Origin: Halieaceae bacterium
GTDB taxonomy: Bacteria > Pseudomonadota > Gammaproteobacteria > Pseudomonadales > Halieaceae
Assembly (NCBI GenBank): GCA_902631395.1
Contig: CACOYM010000002.1
Coordinates: forward strand, 141,131-205,130
DNA length: 64,000 nt
Direction of reading: 5' to 3'
A model generated the notes under the pieces. It made no database searches and was not told the origin of the DNA. It saw only the letters and a program-made list of their open reading frames with translations. Positions 28,566 through 38,774 of the stretch are shown here, piece by piece; positions within the stretch are counted from its first letter, which is position 1, and each line of letters begins with the position of its first letter. Both the position numbers and the translations under genes were made by a program.

Positions 28566-29168
28566 TCAGTTCTCCAGTTCATAAGTAAACTTATTCTGAA
28601 CGCCCGCAACCTCGATAGGCTCACCATCAACAACCCGCGGCTTGTACTTGAACTTCTCGGATGCCTTCAGCGAGGCGCGCTCAAAAATACCTTTTGGCTG
28701 ACAATCTACGGCGAAAGGATCACGAATAGACCCGGTCTTGGTCACTGTGTACTCAACAATGCAGTACCCGGAAATCCCGCGGGTCTGTGCGCGACGCGGA
28801 TAAATCGGGGCAACCTTCACAATAGGCAGATACTCACCATCGCCGGAAGACATGCCGGTAGCGTTGAGGTTTAAATTAATACCGGTCGTCGGTGCAGTAT
28901 TCGCGACATTCATGTCGAGCTGGGTGTCAAACTGAATAGGCTCCAACTCGGGTGGTGGCTCTTCAGGATCCTCTGGCTTTTCCGGCTTGACTTCATTCAA
29001 GTTGGTTTCGATGGTCTTGTCAGGCACCACAATGTCAGCAATTTTTCGCGCCTTGACGTCTTCTTGCTCGAAGTCCCGGCTGATCAGGCTATACATAACG
29101 AAAAACAATGCGATTGCGACGGGCACCGCAAGGACGGCACTGATAGCAACTCGAGCCGAACTACCCAT
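28566..29168 (-). CDS. tonB: TonB energy transducer
   Basis: N-terminal TM, Pro/Glu-rich spacer KPEKPEDPEEPPPELEPIQ, C-terminal YPRRAQTRGISGYCIVEYTVTKTGSI. Confidence 0.92.
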   Translation of the reverse strand: MGSSARVAISAVLAVPVAIALFFVMYSLISRDFEQEDVKARKIADIVVPDKTIETNLNEVKPEKPEDPEEPPPELEPIQFDTQLDMNVANTAPTTGINLNLNATGMSSGDGEYLPIVKVAPIYPRRAQTRGISGYCIVEYTVTKTGSIRDPFAVDCQPKGIFERASLKASEKFKYKPRVVDGEPIEVAGVQNKFTYELEN

Positions 29169-29173
29169 AACCT

Positions 29174-29590
29174 CTAAGCCTCTTCATCCGTGGATATGCA
29201 AGGTGGCGACGTCAAAATCGGTCGCACGACATCAATCAAATCCTCGACGACATAAGCCGGCGTCTCGCGATCCACCTGCACCACGATGTTCGCCTGTGGC
29301 GCTTCTTTCTTAGCCGCCTCAGCAGTGCGCAATGCACGGTCCAGGGGCAGCTTATTCTTGTTATAAAAAATATCGCCGTTTGCATCGACCGCGAAAATAA
29401 TAGTGCCGCGCTCACAAGCTTCTTGGGTCTTGGCCTGGGGCTTCAGAAGCTCCACGCCAGGCTCCTTTACAAAAGAAGAGGTAACAATGAAGAAGATCAA
29501 CATGATGAAGACAACGTCGAGCATTGGCGTCAAATCGATCTGACTTCCTTCCTCTGCTGTGGCTGATCTGGCCTGATCGCGCATACTCAT
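29174..29590 (-). CDS. ExbD/TolR biopolymer transport protein
   Basis: QIDLTPMLDVVFIMLIFFIVTSSFVKEPGVELLKP; start set at MSMRDQ. Confidence 0.94.
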   Translation of the reverse strand: MSMRDQARSATAEEGSQIDLTPMLDVVFIMLIFFIVTSSFVKEPGVELLKPQAKTQEACERGTIIFAVDANGDIFYNKNKLPLDRALRTAEAAKKEAPQANIVVQVDRETPAYVVEDLIDVVRPILTSPPCISTDEEA

Positions 29591-29601
29591 ATCTCTACCT
29601 C

Positions 29602-30006
29602 TTACCGGTCCGAGGCCCAATTCACAGCGGCCACACCTGATTCGCGCGCAGCGTCAGCAACATCGACCACGATGCCGGCTTCGGCACCCTTCTCAACCTT
29701 TATAGTGACAGGGGCCTCCGGATCCTCAGCCAACAACCGCTGAATATTGGCACGTACCGCCCGAATATCGACACGACGGTTTTCCATCCAAATTTGATTG
29801 TCAGATGCAACCTCAACCAGAATGCTGGTGGCATCTTCAGGATCATCGGGCTGATTATCGTCCGGGCGATTTACCTCGACACCCGCTTCTTTAATAAACG
29901 ACGCCACAACGATAAAAAAGATCAGCATAATGAACACGACGTCCAGCATTGGGGTCAGGTCAATTTCTGCGCCGTCTTGGCCCTGTTGTTTTGCTATTTT
30001 TCGCAT
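29602..30006 (-). CDS. ExbD/TolR biopolymer transport protein (second copy)
   Basis: EIDLTPMLDVVFIMLIFFIVVASFIKEAGVEVNRP. Confidence 0.94.
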   Translation of the reverse strand: MRKIAKQQGQDGAEIDLTPMLDVVFIMLIFFIVVASFIKEAGVEVNRPDDNQPDDPEDATSILVEVASDNQIWMENRRVDIRAVRANIQRLLAEDPEAPVTIKVEKGAEAGIVVDVADAARESGVAAVNWASDR

Positions 30007-30030
30007 GGCGTCCTCAACCCACAGGCAGGA

Positions 30031-30546
30031 TCAATAATCCGAGTTCAACTGATCTGCAAGGAGCTGCTGCTCCCGGTTGGTAATTCTCTGCAGGTACGTA
30101 TTGGCAAACAGTCCAGAAAGCGCCGCCACCATGCCCGCCATTGTAGGGATGGTAGAGCGCTCGACGCCGCCCGCCATCGACTTTGCGTCGCCGCCGCCCG
30201 TTACCGCCATGACGTTAAATACCTCGATCATGCCAGTCACAGTGCCAAGCAATCCGAGCAGCGGACATAGCGCTACACAGGTCGCGATGACATTCATGTT
30301 GTCGTTGATAAGCTCGCGGCTTTCGGAAAGAAGCCGCTCACGGATCTTTTTGGCATTCCAAGACTTACGCTCGCTACGTCCTGCCCAGGAGCTCACGACT
30401 GCGGCACGATCTGCTTTCCATGCCGATCTGAAATACCACACCCGCTCAAAAATTAACGTCCACATAAAGAACACGAGTGCGGCAATCAACCACAGTACGT
30501 TCCCACCCTTTTCCATAAAGGCGAGAATGACCTCGAAAATACCCAT
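30031..30546 (-). CDS. exbB: ExbB/TolQ/MotA-family proton channel
   Basis: CPLLGLLGTVTGMIEVFNVMAVTGGGDAKSMAGGVERSTIPTMAGMVAAL. Confidence 0.94.
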   Translation of the reverse strand: MGIFEVILAFMEKGGNVLWLIAALVFFMWTLIFERVWYFRSAWKADRAAVVSSWAGRSERKSWNAKKIRERLLSESRELINDNMNVIATCVALCPLLGLLGTVTGMIEVFNVMAVTGGGDAKSMAGGVERSTIPTMAGMVAALSGLFANTYLQRITNREQQLLADQLNSDY

Positions 30547-30568
30547 CGACGGCTAGCCTCCCGGGCAA

Positions 30569-31990
30569 TTAGTTGTGGGCGCGCTCAGAGTGCTCCGCCA
30601 CGATACCCGTCGCTTGCTCGTTCAACACATGAATGATGCGCTGCGAGCGTCCGTTCACAACGGTGTGGAGCAGCACAGTCGGAATCGCTACCAAAAGACC
30701 CAGTACCGTGGTAACCAGTGCCGAAGAAATACCGCCCGCCATCGCCTTGGGATCACCCGCGCCGAAAATCGTGATCGCCTGGAAAGTGATGATCATACCC
30801 GTCACCGTTCCCAGCAGACCCATCAGCGGCGCCACCGCTGCGATAATTTTCAGCAACGTCAGTCCCTGTTCCAACTTCGGCGTTTCACTCAGAACGGCCT
30901 CAGCCATTTTAAGCTCCAACGTTTCCGTATCTATGTTTGGATTGCCTTCGTGCACCATCAACACTCGGCCCAATGGGTTGTCGTCACGGGCAGAACCAGA
31001 CTTAAGTTGAGACGAAACCTTGCCACCAACTGCAGTTAGAACGATTAACCGGTATATTGCTAGCAAGAAAGCGAACGCACCAACCGCTGTGATGGCATAG
31101 CCAACATAACCGCCCTGATGCCAGCGCTCAGAGATCGTCGGGCTGTCAATAATCGCCGCAAGAAACGAGCCGCCAGTGGGCCCAGTAGGGTCAATGCCGA
31201 ACTGGGTCAGACCTGCCTGAGAGCTGGCCAGCGTTTGAGCTTGTGAGTTAAAGCCGCCACCAGGCTGACGCGGAAGCTCGGCAAGCTTATCGACGTTGAA
31301 CGACAAATAATTACCGTCAGTATCCACAATATTAAAAGCCCCGACCCGCACAACATCACGCTGGCTCAGTTCACCCGAGGGCGTGGCAACCTGAGCAGTG
31401 AATCGGCTGATTTCGCCTTGCTCTCGGATTTCTCGCAACAACTCAAACCAAACACGTTCAATTTCTGCGATGCTGGGCAGCTGGTCAGATCCAGACATCT
31501 TCGCGATCAGACCCTTAAGAAAGGTTTCACGACCGGGGTACTCGGAGCTGACAAGAGATACCTCTACGTTTGACGCTAAATCACCTGAAGCAGCTGTCAA
31601 GTGACCAAAGAGCTCTGACAACGTACCAAGGCGCTCACGAAGCTGTTCTTGCTTCGCAGCAATCAATAACTCGTTATTCTCAAACTGCTTTTCGAGGCGC
31701 GCGGAGCGGCGCTCCTCACGAGTGCGTTCATCTTCAGCACGCTTGAGGGCGGCTGCTTGATTCGCCTTGTCATTGGCAAAGCGATTCTCTCGCGCCCTGT
31801 TCTCAGCAGACGCGCGGGCTTGACCCTGCTTCACCAGCTCCAAGAGCTGATCAAGATTTTCCGCGGCAATCTCTTGAGGAGTCGGGGGCGGGGGCACCTC
31901 CAACTCAACTTCATCTTGAGCGAGCGTCAGCGGCGCAACCAGCAAACTCGCAAGTGCAAAGGCGGATAGTTTCAGCAATCGACAACGCAT
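30569..31990 (-). CDS. TtpC-type long ExbB-family protein
   Basis: Signal peptide, N-terminal coiled coil, C-terminal ExbB domain APLMGLLGTVTGMIITFQAITIFGAGDPKAMAGGISSALVTTVLGLLVAIP. Confidence 0.9.
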   Translation of the reverse strand: MRCRLLKLSAFALASLLVAPLTLAQDEVELEVPPPPTPQEIAAENLDQLLELVKQGQARASAENRARENRFANDKANQAAALKRAEDERTREERRSARLEKQFENNELLIAAKQEQLRERLGTLSELFGHLTAASGDLASNVEVSLVSSEYPGRETFLKGLIAKMSGSDQLPSIAEIERVWFELLREIREQGEISRFTAQVATPSGELSQRDVVRVGAFNIVDTDGNYLSFNVDKLAELPRQPGGGFNSQAQTLASSQAGLTQFGIDPTGPTGGSFLAAIIDSPTISERWHQGGYVGYAITAVGAFAFLLAIYRLIVLTAVGGKVSSQLKSGSARDDNPLGRVLMVHEGNPNIDTETLELKMAEAVLSETPKLEQGLTLLKIIAAVAPLMGLLGTVTGMIITFQAITIFGAGDPKAMAGGISSALVTTVLGLLVAIPTVLLHTVVNGRSQRIIHVLNEQATGIVAEHSERAHN

Positions 31991-31991
31991 T

Positions 31992-32762
31992 TCAGTTCGC
32001 CTCCGGCGCGGATACAGGCATATTCAACAGCTCAATAGTCGCTTGCTTCTTAGCAATTCGTACTCCTTTACGAACTGCAGCAGCGTAGTCGCCGGCGGAT
32101 AGCTCTTCCCAGCTCTGACTATCTTTGTTCCAAGCGCCGGTCTCTGCGCCATCTGTGCTCTGATAAACCAGCGCAACGCGGCCAATCCGCAATATATCAA
32201 CTTCGCGCTCGGCACCCGCCAACTCGATAGTGTCAGTGTAGGCTTCGATTCCGCGGCCATATTGAAGTTCAATTGAGTAGAGCTCAAGTACTTGGCGGAA
32301 GGCTTCCGCTGAAGTCACGTCGGAACGATCCATATTAGCGCGGACCGCTTCTATGTTACCGAGCCGGGTATCCAGATCGAACGGCATATCGAGATTGATG
32401 AACTGCTCGATGCCGTCGAGCATGCGAGTAACCAACGGCGGGATCTGACGCTGGATAATGGCGGCTTCCGCAATGGAGCGATCGATGTCGCGGATGCGTC
32501 GTTCTTGATTTGCGATTTGGCGCTCTAAACGAGCATTGTAGACCTTCAAGCCATCGACCTGCTTCATCACTGTCTTGTAGTCAGACAGAAGGCTGGCAGT
32601 CTCGTCGGCAAGCCGATCGATCTTGGCTTGTGAGACCTTAGCTGCCTCAGTGCGTTGCTTGCCTACCTCAACGATTGGATCGATGGACTGGGCGCCCGTG
32701 ATGGACGCACTACCGCCGATGCAAATCGCCACCAGCAGAGTTCTAAGTCTAGTCGTGGTCAT
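31992..32762 (-). CDS. DUF3450-like periplasmic coiled-coil protein
   Basis: Signal peptide then YKTVMKQVDGLKVYNARLERQIANQERRIRDIDRSI; upstream of the ttpC-like gene; start set at MTTTRLRTLL. Confidence 0.82.
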   Translation of the reverse strand: MTTTRLRTLLVAICIGGSASITGAQSIDPIVEVGKQRTEAAKVSQAKIDRLADETASLLSDYKTVMKQVDGLKVYNARLERQIANQERRIRDIDRSIAEAAIIQRQIPPLVTRMLDGIEQFINLDMPFDLDTRLGNIEAVRANMDRSDVTSAEAFRQVLELYSIELQYGRGIEAYTDTIELAGAEREVDILRIGRVALVYQSTDGAETGAWNKDSQSWEELSAGDYAAAVRKGVRIAKKQATIELLNMPVSAPEAN

Positions 32763-32948
32763 GGGATCGATACTTCCTCTCAAAAGCGAATCAGGATAAG
32801 GGTGTCGGTCAAACCTGACCCCTTCCTATATCTCGGGCCAGCACGGCTATTATGCGGTTATTGAGCCGCCGTCTGACATCAGGGTCCCGGAATTTAACGT
32901 GTACGTAACAGCAACGCAAATGGTTTCAATGTCCTTGGGCCCCTGCAA

Positions 32949-33488
32949 TCACTCATTTTTAGGCGGCTCCAACTCTACTATTGTAAAAGCATGGCTATTG
33001 CGCTCATCGGCGTCGTAGTAGGCAATGACGCGCTCTTGCCATCCCGCCATTGAAGTAAGGTCAAGCGTCACATCTCCCTGCACACTGCCTTGCACTCGGG
33101 TCAACAATATCTTGTCAGCGCGAGGCAGTGCTAGCTTATAGATTTCGGCGCCACCCACCACCATTGCAGCGTCCGCACCATCAATTAATGCCTGCTCAAA
33201 AGCTCGCTCTAAAGCCTCGTCCAGCGTGTGGCAAACCAAGACCCCATCGTACTCCCACCCAGCGTCTCGAGTAATCACAATGTTGCACCGCCCGGGCAAT
33301 GGAAAGCCCACGCTTTCAAATGTCTTGCGGCCCATAATGATAGGGCGGCCCATCGTTGTGCGCTTGAAGTGCTGCAGATCATCCGGCAGTTCCCACGGCA
33401 GGGCATTACCACGGCCGATAACCCCATTCTCTGCAGCAGCCAACACCAACACGACCGGCAACTCGTTTTGGAATCTGTTTTTAGTCAT
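32949..33488 (-). CDS. folA: Dihydrofolate reductase
   Basis: [48 protein letters not shown]. Confidence 0.97.
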   Translation of the reverse strand: MTKNRFQNELPVVLVLAAAENGVIGRGNALPWELPDDLQHFKRTTMGRPIIMGRKTFESVGFPLPGRCNIVITRDAGWEYDGVLVCHTLDEALERAFEQALIDGADAAMVVGGAEIYKLALPRADKILLTRVQGSVQGDVTLDLTSMAGWQERVIAYYDADERNSHAFTIVELEPPKNE

Positions 33489-34318
33489 ATTGCGACCGGA
33501 GCAGAAATGCTGGGAGCAGGGTCGTAACCGTTGAGTTGAAAGTCTTCAAAACGGTACTCATAAATGGAATTGGGCTTTCTCAGTATCTCTAGTGTTGGCA
33601 GGGGCATTGGAGAGCGCTCGAGTTGTGTGCTGACCTGCTCACTGTGATTGCGGTAAAGGTGCGCGTCTCCCAACGTGATAACCACCTCGGCGGGGACCAG
33701 TGCGGCCTGTTGCGCGAGCATATGAACCAGCAGCGACACTGAGGCAATGTTGAAGGGGAGACCCAGGAACACGTCACTGGACCGGATATATAGCTGCGCC
33801 GACAGCGCACCTTCGCCAACATAAAACTGGTAAAGCAGATGGCAGGGCGGTAGCGCCATGCGGCCAGCACGCACGTTGTCTTGAGGGCTGACGGTCTCGT
33901 CAGGCAGGTACTCCACGTTCCAGGCGTGAAAAAGTATGCGCCGGCTCTCGGGGCAGTTTTTCAGACAATCTACGACGTAGTCGATCTGATTAATGCTGCC
34001 GCCGTCCCGTGTGGGCCACGCGTGCCACTGCGCACCGTAGAGCGGGCCCAAATCACCGTCCTCGGTCGCCCACTCATCCCAGATGCTGACGCCATTTTCC
34101 CGCAACCACTTGGTGTTGGTATCGCCACTCAAAAACCAAATCAGTTCATTGACGACACTTTTAAAATGAATGCGCTTGGTCGTGAGAATAGGAAATCCCT
34201 GCCGCAAATTAAACCTAAGCTGTCGACCGAACACCGATCGGGTGCCAGTACCCGTCCGGTCACTGCGATCAATGCCGGCTTCACGAATATCGGTCAGTAG
34301 CTCTAGATACGACTGCAT
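33485..34318 (-). CDS. thyA: Thymidylate synthase
   Basis: [62 protein letters not shown]. Confidence 0.98.
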   Translation of the reverse strand: MQSYLELLTDIREAGIDRSDRTGTGTRSVFGRQLRFNLRQGFPILTTKRIHFKSVVNELIWFLSGDTNTKWLRENGVSIWDEWATEDGDLGPLYGAQWHAWPTRDGGSINQIDYVVDCLKNCPESRRILFHAWNVEYLPDETVSPQDNVRAGRMALPPCHLLYQFYVGEGALSAQLYIRSSDVFLGLPFNIASVSLLVHMLAQQAALVPAEVVITLGDAHLYRNHSEQVSTQLERSPMPLPTLEILRKPNSIYEYRFEDFQLNGYDPAPSISAPVAI

Positions 34319-34325
34319 GTCATCC

Positions 34326-35114
34326 TCATCGCTTAGCGGGCCGGTAGGCCACGTAAAGTAACGCTAGTCCTGCCACCAACATAGGCATGCACAATAGTTG
34401 CCCGCGCGTGATCCAACCCAAGGCGTCAAAACCTATGTGAGCATCCGGCTCGCGGAAAAGCTCCGCCGCTGAACGCAATATTCCGTAGCCGAGCAGAAAC
34501 AACCCTGAAACCGCCCAGGTCGGCCTAGGTTCGCGACTGAACCAAAGAAGCACCACAAACAACAAACACCCCTCGAGCGCAAACTGGTAAAGTTGCGAGG
34601 GGTGCCGGGCCAGCCCAAGTGAGTCGCCAGGAAACACCATCGCCCAGGGCACATTTGCCGCACGGCCCCAAAGTTCCTGTCCAATGAAATTACCCAACCT
34701 ACCAAATGCCAAACCCAAAGGTGTCAAGGGGGCAACGAAATCCATCAGCCGACCCCAATGGATATTTCGCTGCCAAGCGAACACTGCCATCGCCATCAGC
34801 ACGCCCAGAAGTCCACCGTGGAATGCCATACCGCCTTCCCAGACGCGGAATAGCCAGAGTGGATCTAAGATCAACCGCTCAAAACCATAGAAGAAAGCGT
34901 AGCCAAGTCGCCCACCCAGCACGATACCTATAGCGGCATAGAAAATGAGGTCGTCAACCTGATCTCTATGTATTGGTGTAGAAGGCTGTGCTGCGCGGTG
35001 GCGCGCCAACCACCAGGCGTAGGTCAGGCCAGCAATATAGGTTAGCCCATACCAATGGATCTTGATGGGCCCAAAGGCGAGCGCGACAGGATTAATGTCA
35101 GGATAAGGAATCAT
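34326..35114 (-). CDS. lgt: Prolipoprotein diacylglyceryl transferase
   Basis: [50 protein letters not shown]. Confidence 0.97.
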   Translation of the reverse strand: MIPYPDINPVALAFGPIKIHWYGLTYIAGLTYAWWLARHRAAQPSTPIHRDQVDDLIFYAAIGIVLGGRLGYAFFYGFERLILDPLWLFRVWEGGMAFHGGLLGVLMAMAVFAWQRNIHWGRLMDFVAPLTPLGLAFGRLGNFIGQELWGRAANVPWAMVFPGDSLGLARHPSQLYQFALEGCLLFVVLLWFSREPRPTWAVSGLFLLGYGILRSAAELFREPDAHIGFDALGWITRGQLLCMPMLVAGLALLYVAYRPAKR

Positions 35115-37391
35115 TCAAGCAGTCGCCGCGCGCCGCAGGAAACGATCGAGCCCGCGCTCCGCTAGGGCCAGATCGAGCGCCGCCACCACTTCAGGTGCCG
35201 ATCTCATCGGGCGCAATTTTGAAACCAACACAGATAACTCGCTGCGCGTAAAAGCACTGAGGACGCGTTTGATCACTGACAGACTCCCTGCATTCATGGA
35301 GAGTTGGTCGAAACCCATGGCAACCAGTAGAGGAGCCGCACGGGGGTCGCCAGCCAACTCACCGCAAATGCTAACTGACTTGGCGCTTTGATGCGCTGCT
35401 TCAATGATATGTTCCAGCGCCGCTAAAACAGCAGGGTGAAACGCCTGATACAGCCCCGCAACGCGCGCATTACCGCGATCCACAGCCAACAGGTATTGCG
35501 TGAGGTCATTCGAGCCCACCGACAAAAAGTCGGCTTCCTCGGCTAAAGGCCTTGCGAGATATACGGCTGCCGGAACCTCGATCATGACGCCAAGCGGTGG
35601 TAATGGCGCCGAACATCCTTCGCTAAGCACTTCCCGATGACACCTCAGTATCAAATCACGCGCGACGCGTAATTCGTCGATAGCGGTCACCATCGGCAAC
35701 AATATTCTTAGATTAGTCAAACCCTCATTCGCTCTGAGCATTGCCCGAACCTGAGTCAGAAAAATCTCTGGGTGATCCAGCGTGACACGGATACCCCGCC
35801 ATCCCAGGAAAGGGTTGGACTCTTCAATCGGAAAATAAGGAAGTGCCTTATCGCCGCCAATGTCCAGCGTTCTCATCGTCACGGGAGCAGGATGGAAAGC
35901 CTCCAGCTGCTCTCGGTAGAGCTGCCGCTGCTCCTCTTCACTAGGAAACCGATCCCGCAACAAAAAACTGACCTCAGTGCGATAGAGGCCGACGCCCTCG
36001 GCACCAAATTCGCGCGCTCGCTGCACATCAGCCGCGACACCCGTGTTAACCCAAAGCGGTATCAAGGCGCCATCCGCGGTCAAGGCGGATCTTTCTGCCA
36101 GTGGCGCCAACTCCTCAAAAAGCGCCTCGTCTTCTGCTAACAACCCCTCAAAGCGAGCCAGCAGATCGGCGTGGGGATTAACATAGATGCGTCCGTTGTA
36201 ACCATCTACAACGAGTCGCTGATCAGGCAGCCGTTTCAGGGGCAAATCCTCAACACCGACCACCGCCGGGATACCCATGGCGCGGGCCAGAATGACCGTG
36301 TGGCTGTTGGCACTGCCGCGCATGGACACAATGCCAACGAGCTTGTCGCGGGGAATCTCTCCCAACGTCGAAGCCGTCAGCTCCTCGGCAACCAACACCG
36401 TGGCGTCGGGGTAATCGACTTGTTGGCGATTGGCGTCCTGCAAATAACCCAGCACACGTGTGCCAAGATCTCGCACATCCACCGCTCGCTCCCGTAAATA
36501 AGAATGCTCCATACGCTCAAAATGTCTGATGTGGCGGAGCATAACCTGGCTTAGCGCGCCCTGTGCCCACTCACCTGCTTTGATCAACGCGGCGACCTCA
36601 CCACCGAGCGTGGAGTCATCAAGAATATTCAGATAAACGCCAAACAGCGCCCGATCTTCAGGGCCCAGCTCATCCTCCAGATTTTCGGCCACCTGTTGAA
36701 TGTCTGTTCGAACACTGGCGAGAGCCTCGCGAAAAGCTTTTAGTTCGACACGCCGATCTGCGGCCTGTCGCGAGGGCACCGTTTGTAAGTCAGCGTGAGG
36801 AGACACCCATGCAGCAGTTCCAATTCCAATGCCCGAGCACGCGGCGATCCCAGATAATCGCGCCGCACTCTCTGTGTCGTGCTTCGAGAAAGGACTTTGA
36901 CTGATCGCACCCGCGAGTTCTGCATGGGCGATCAGACCGGCCAATTGTGCAGAAACAGTTATTAAAAACGCTTCCTCATCCTCCGAGAATCGGCGATGGT
37001 CCTCTTGCTGCACAACTACTACGCCCAGCAAATCTCGCTGATGCACAATTGGCGCTCCAAGAAAAGCGTTGAAGGGTTCCTCACCGAGGCCCTCGACCCA
37101 CTGGAATTGAGGATGGGCACTCGCATCATCGAGATTAAGCGGCTCTTCCCGCGTCGCGACCCAACCCACCAGACCCTCGTCAAACGACAGTCCGAACTGG
37201 CCGACTTTGTCTTTGTTCAAGCCCTCGGTCGCCCGAAAAATCAATTTCTCGGAGGGCTTGTCATGAAGATAGATGGTGCACACATCGGTTTGCATCGCGG
37301 CTCGGACCTGCGCCACGATCAATAACAGCGCATCCTCCAAAGAATCGGCTGCGTTTACGTCCTGGATTAAACGCCGAAGCACCTCAAGCAT
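35115..37391 (-). CDS. ptsP: Nitrogen-PTS phosphoenolpyruvate phosphotransferase (GAF-EI, PtsP)
   Basis: N-terminal GAF domain; GSANSHTVILARAMGIPAVVG; GVGLYRTEVSFLLRDRFPSEEEQ; C-terminal SICGELAGDP. Confidence 0.95.
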   Translation of the reverse strand: MLEVLRRLIQDVNAADSLEDALLLIVAQVRAAMQTDVCTIYLHDKPSEKLIFRATEGLNKDKVGQFGLSFDEGLVGWVATREEPLNLDDASAHPQFQWVEGLGEEPFNAFLGAPIVHQRDLLGVVVVQQEDHRRFSEDEEAFLITVSAQLAGLIAHAELAGAISQSPFSKHDTESAARLSGIAACSGIGIGTAAWVSPHADLQTVPSRQAADRRVELKAFREALASVRTDIQQVAENLEDELGPEDRALFGVYLNILDDSTLGGEVAALIKAGEWAQGALSQVMLRHIRHFERMEHSYLRERAVDVRDLGTRVLGYLQDANRQQVDYPDATVLVAEELTASTLGEIPRDKLVGIVSMRGSANSHTVILARAMGIPAVVGVEDLPLKRLPDQRLVVDGYNGRIYVNPHADLLARFEGLLAEDEALFEELAPLAERSALTADGALIPLWVNTGVAADVQRAREFGAEGVGLYRTEVSFLLRDRFPSEEEQRQLYREQLEAFHPAPVTMRTLDIGGDKALPYFPIEESNPFLGWRGIRVTLDHPEIFLTQVRAMLRANEGLTNLRILLPMVTAIDELRVARDLILRCHREVLSEGCSAPLPPLGVMIEVPAAVYLARPLAEEADFLSVGSNDLTQYLLAVDRGNARVAGLYQAFHPAVLAALEHIIEAAHQSAKSVSICGELAGDPRAAPLLVAMGFDQLSMNAGSLSVIKRVLSAFTRSELSVLVSKLRPMRSAPEVVAALDLALAERGLDRFLRRAATA

Positions 37392-37948
37392 TACCGGCTT
37401 CTCCTGCGTCGGCCACGCTTCCGTGGTTTAGGCGCCAGCAAGCCGATCAATTGTGTTAGCGCTTGCCGGTAGACTGCCTGCTTGAAGTCGACTATAGCGT
37501 GAACCGGATACCAGTAGCTCACCCAACGCCAATGATCAAACTCGGGATCATCATGCGCATCCAGTCTGATGTCACTCTCGGCGCCGGTGAGTCGCAACAG
37601 AAACCAAATCTGCTTCTGGCCAACACAGACCGGATTTTCTGACTGCCGAATGAACCGTTTTGGCAGGCGGTAATGCAACCAGCTTTGGGTTCGGCCCAGT
37701 ATCTGCACTGACTCGGGAAGGAGCCCAACTTCCTCCTCAAGCTCGCGATACATCGCTTGTTCGGGAGTCTCGTCGAGGTGCATGCCGCCCTGGGGGAACT
37801 GCCATGAGTCCCGACCGTTTAATCGTCTACCCCAGAGCACCTGATCTGCGCCATTGCAAATCACAATGCCCACGTTGGGCCTGAAACCATCCTGGTCGAT
37901 CACGCGTTCGTTGTATTGTGATGGCTCCAAGTTGGGTACCCGGGTCAC
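37391..37948 (-). CDS. rppH: RNA pyrophosphohydrolase, Nudix family
   Basis: [56 protein letters not shown] (Nudix box); next to ptsP. Confidence 0.96.
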   Translation of the reverse strand: MTRVPNLEPSQYNERVIDQDGFRPNVGIVICNGADQVLWGRRLNGRDSWQFPQGGMHLDETPEQAMYRELEEEVGLLPESVQILGRTQSWLHYRLPKRFIRQSENPVCVGQKQIWFLLRLTGAESDIRLDAHDDPEFDHWRWVSYWYPVHAIVDFKQAVYRQALTQLIGLLAPKPRKRGRRRRSR

Positions 37949-38080
37949 GATAAAAAGAAAGGCTCCGCATTGTCGCGCAGACCCACTCTCCGTATTCTTC
38001 CATACATCCCTCGTCTACGGCACTCTTGATCTGAAACGGCGAGGCAATTCTTAGTAACGCACTTGTAACGAGTCGACAGA

Positions 38081-38743
38081 ATGGCGCTGGCAATCTTTGA
38101 TCTCGACAACACTTTACTGGCAGGCGACTCTGATCACCGCTGGGGCGAGTTTCTGCGTGAGAGAGGACTAGTAAATACAGAAAACTTCCAAGAAAAAAAT
38201 GACCAGTTCTACGCCGATTACCAAGCGGGCTGTCTGGACATGCGCGCATATCTTGATTTTGTCCTGGCACCGCTGGAGGGCAAAACGCGGACCAACGTGC
38301 GAACGCTTCAGCGCCAGTTCGTTTCAGACTGTATCGAGCCTATGCTGCTCAACAAAGCCTTCGATCTGCTGAACGAGCACCGAGTGGCAGGCGATATCCT
38401 ACTGATGATGACGGCGACGCACGCCGTGGTAGCGGAACCGGTGGCCGCGCGGCTTGGCTTTCAGTATTGGCTCGGGAGTGGCGTGGAGTTATGCGGGGAT
38501 TGCTATACCGGTAATGCTGAGGGCGTGCCCTGTTTCCAGGAGGGCAAGCTGCTCCATCTAGAACAGTGGCGATCACAGCACCCGGGAGCCGCGCCGCCGG
38601 AGCAGACCTGGTTTTATTCAGACTCGCACAATGATTTACCGTTACTGTCGAACGTGGGGCATCCCGTCGCAGTGGATCCGGACCCGACGTTGCGTACGCA
38701 CGCCGAGAAAGCAGGCTGGCCTATCATGTCCCTGCGCGACTGA
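38081..38743 (+). CDS. HAD-IB family hydrolase (SerB-like phosphatase)
   Basis: LAIFDLDNTLLAGDSDHRWGEFL; WFYSDSHNDLPLLSNVGHPVAVDPDPTLR. Confidence 0.93.
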   Translation: MALAIFDLDNTLLAGDSDHRWGEFLRERGLVNTENFQEKNDQFYADYQAGCLDMRAYLDFVLAPLEGKTRTNVRTLQRQFVSDCIEPMLLNKAFDLLNEHRVAGDILLMMTATHAVVAEPVAARLGFQYWLGSGVELCGDCYTGNAEGVPCFQEGKLLHLEQWRSQHPGAAPPEQTWFYSDSHNDLPLLSNVGHPVAVDPDPTLRTHAEKAGWPIMSLRD

Positions 38744-38774
38744 AACCCCTGCGTACCGCTGGTCAGCAAGGCGC

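Noticed and set aside
30077-30556. 159-aa plus-strand ORF
   Set aside because: Antisense shadow of exbB.
32807-32820. GGTCA-AACC-TGACC inverted repeat upstream of the DUF3450 gene
   Set aside because: Short and unsupported by a recognisable promoter or regulator; kept only as a note.
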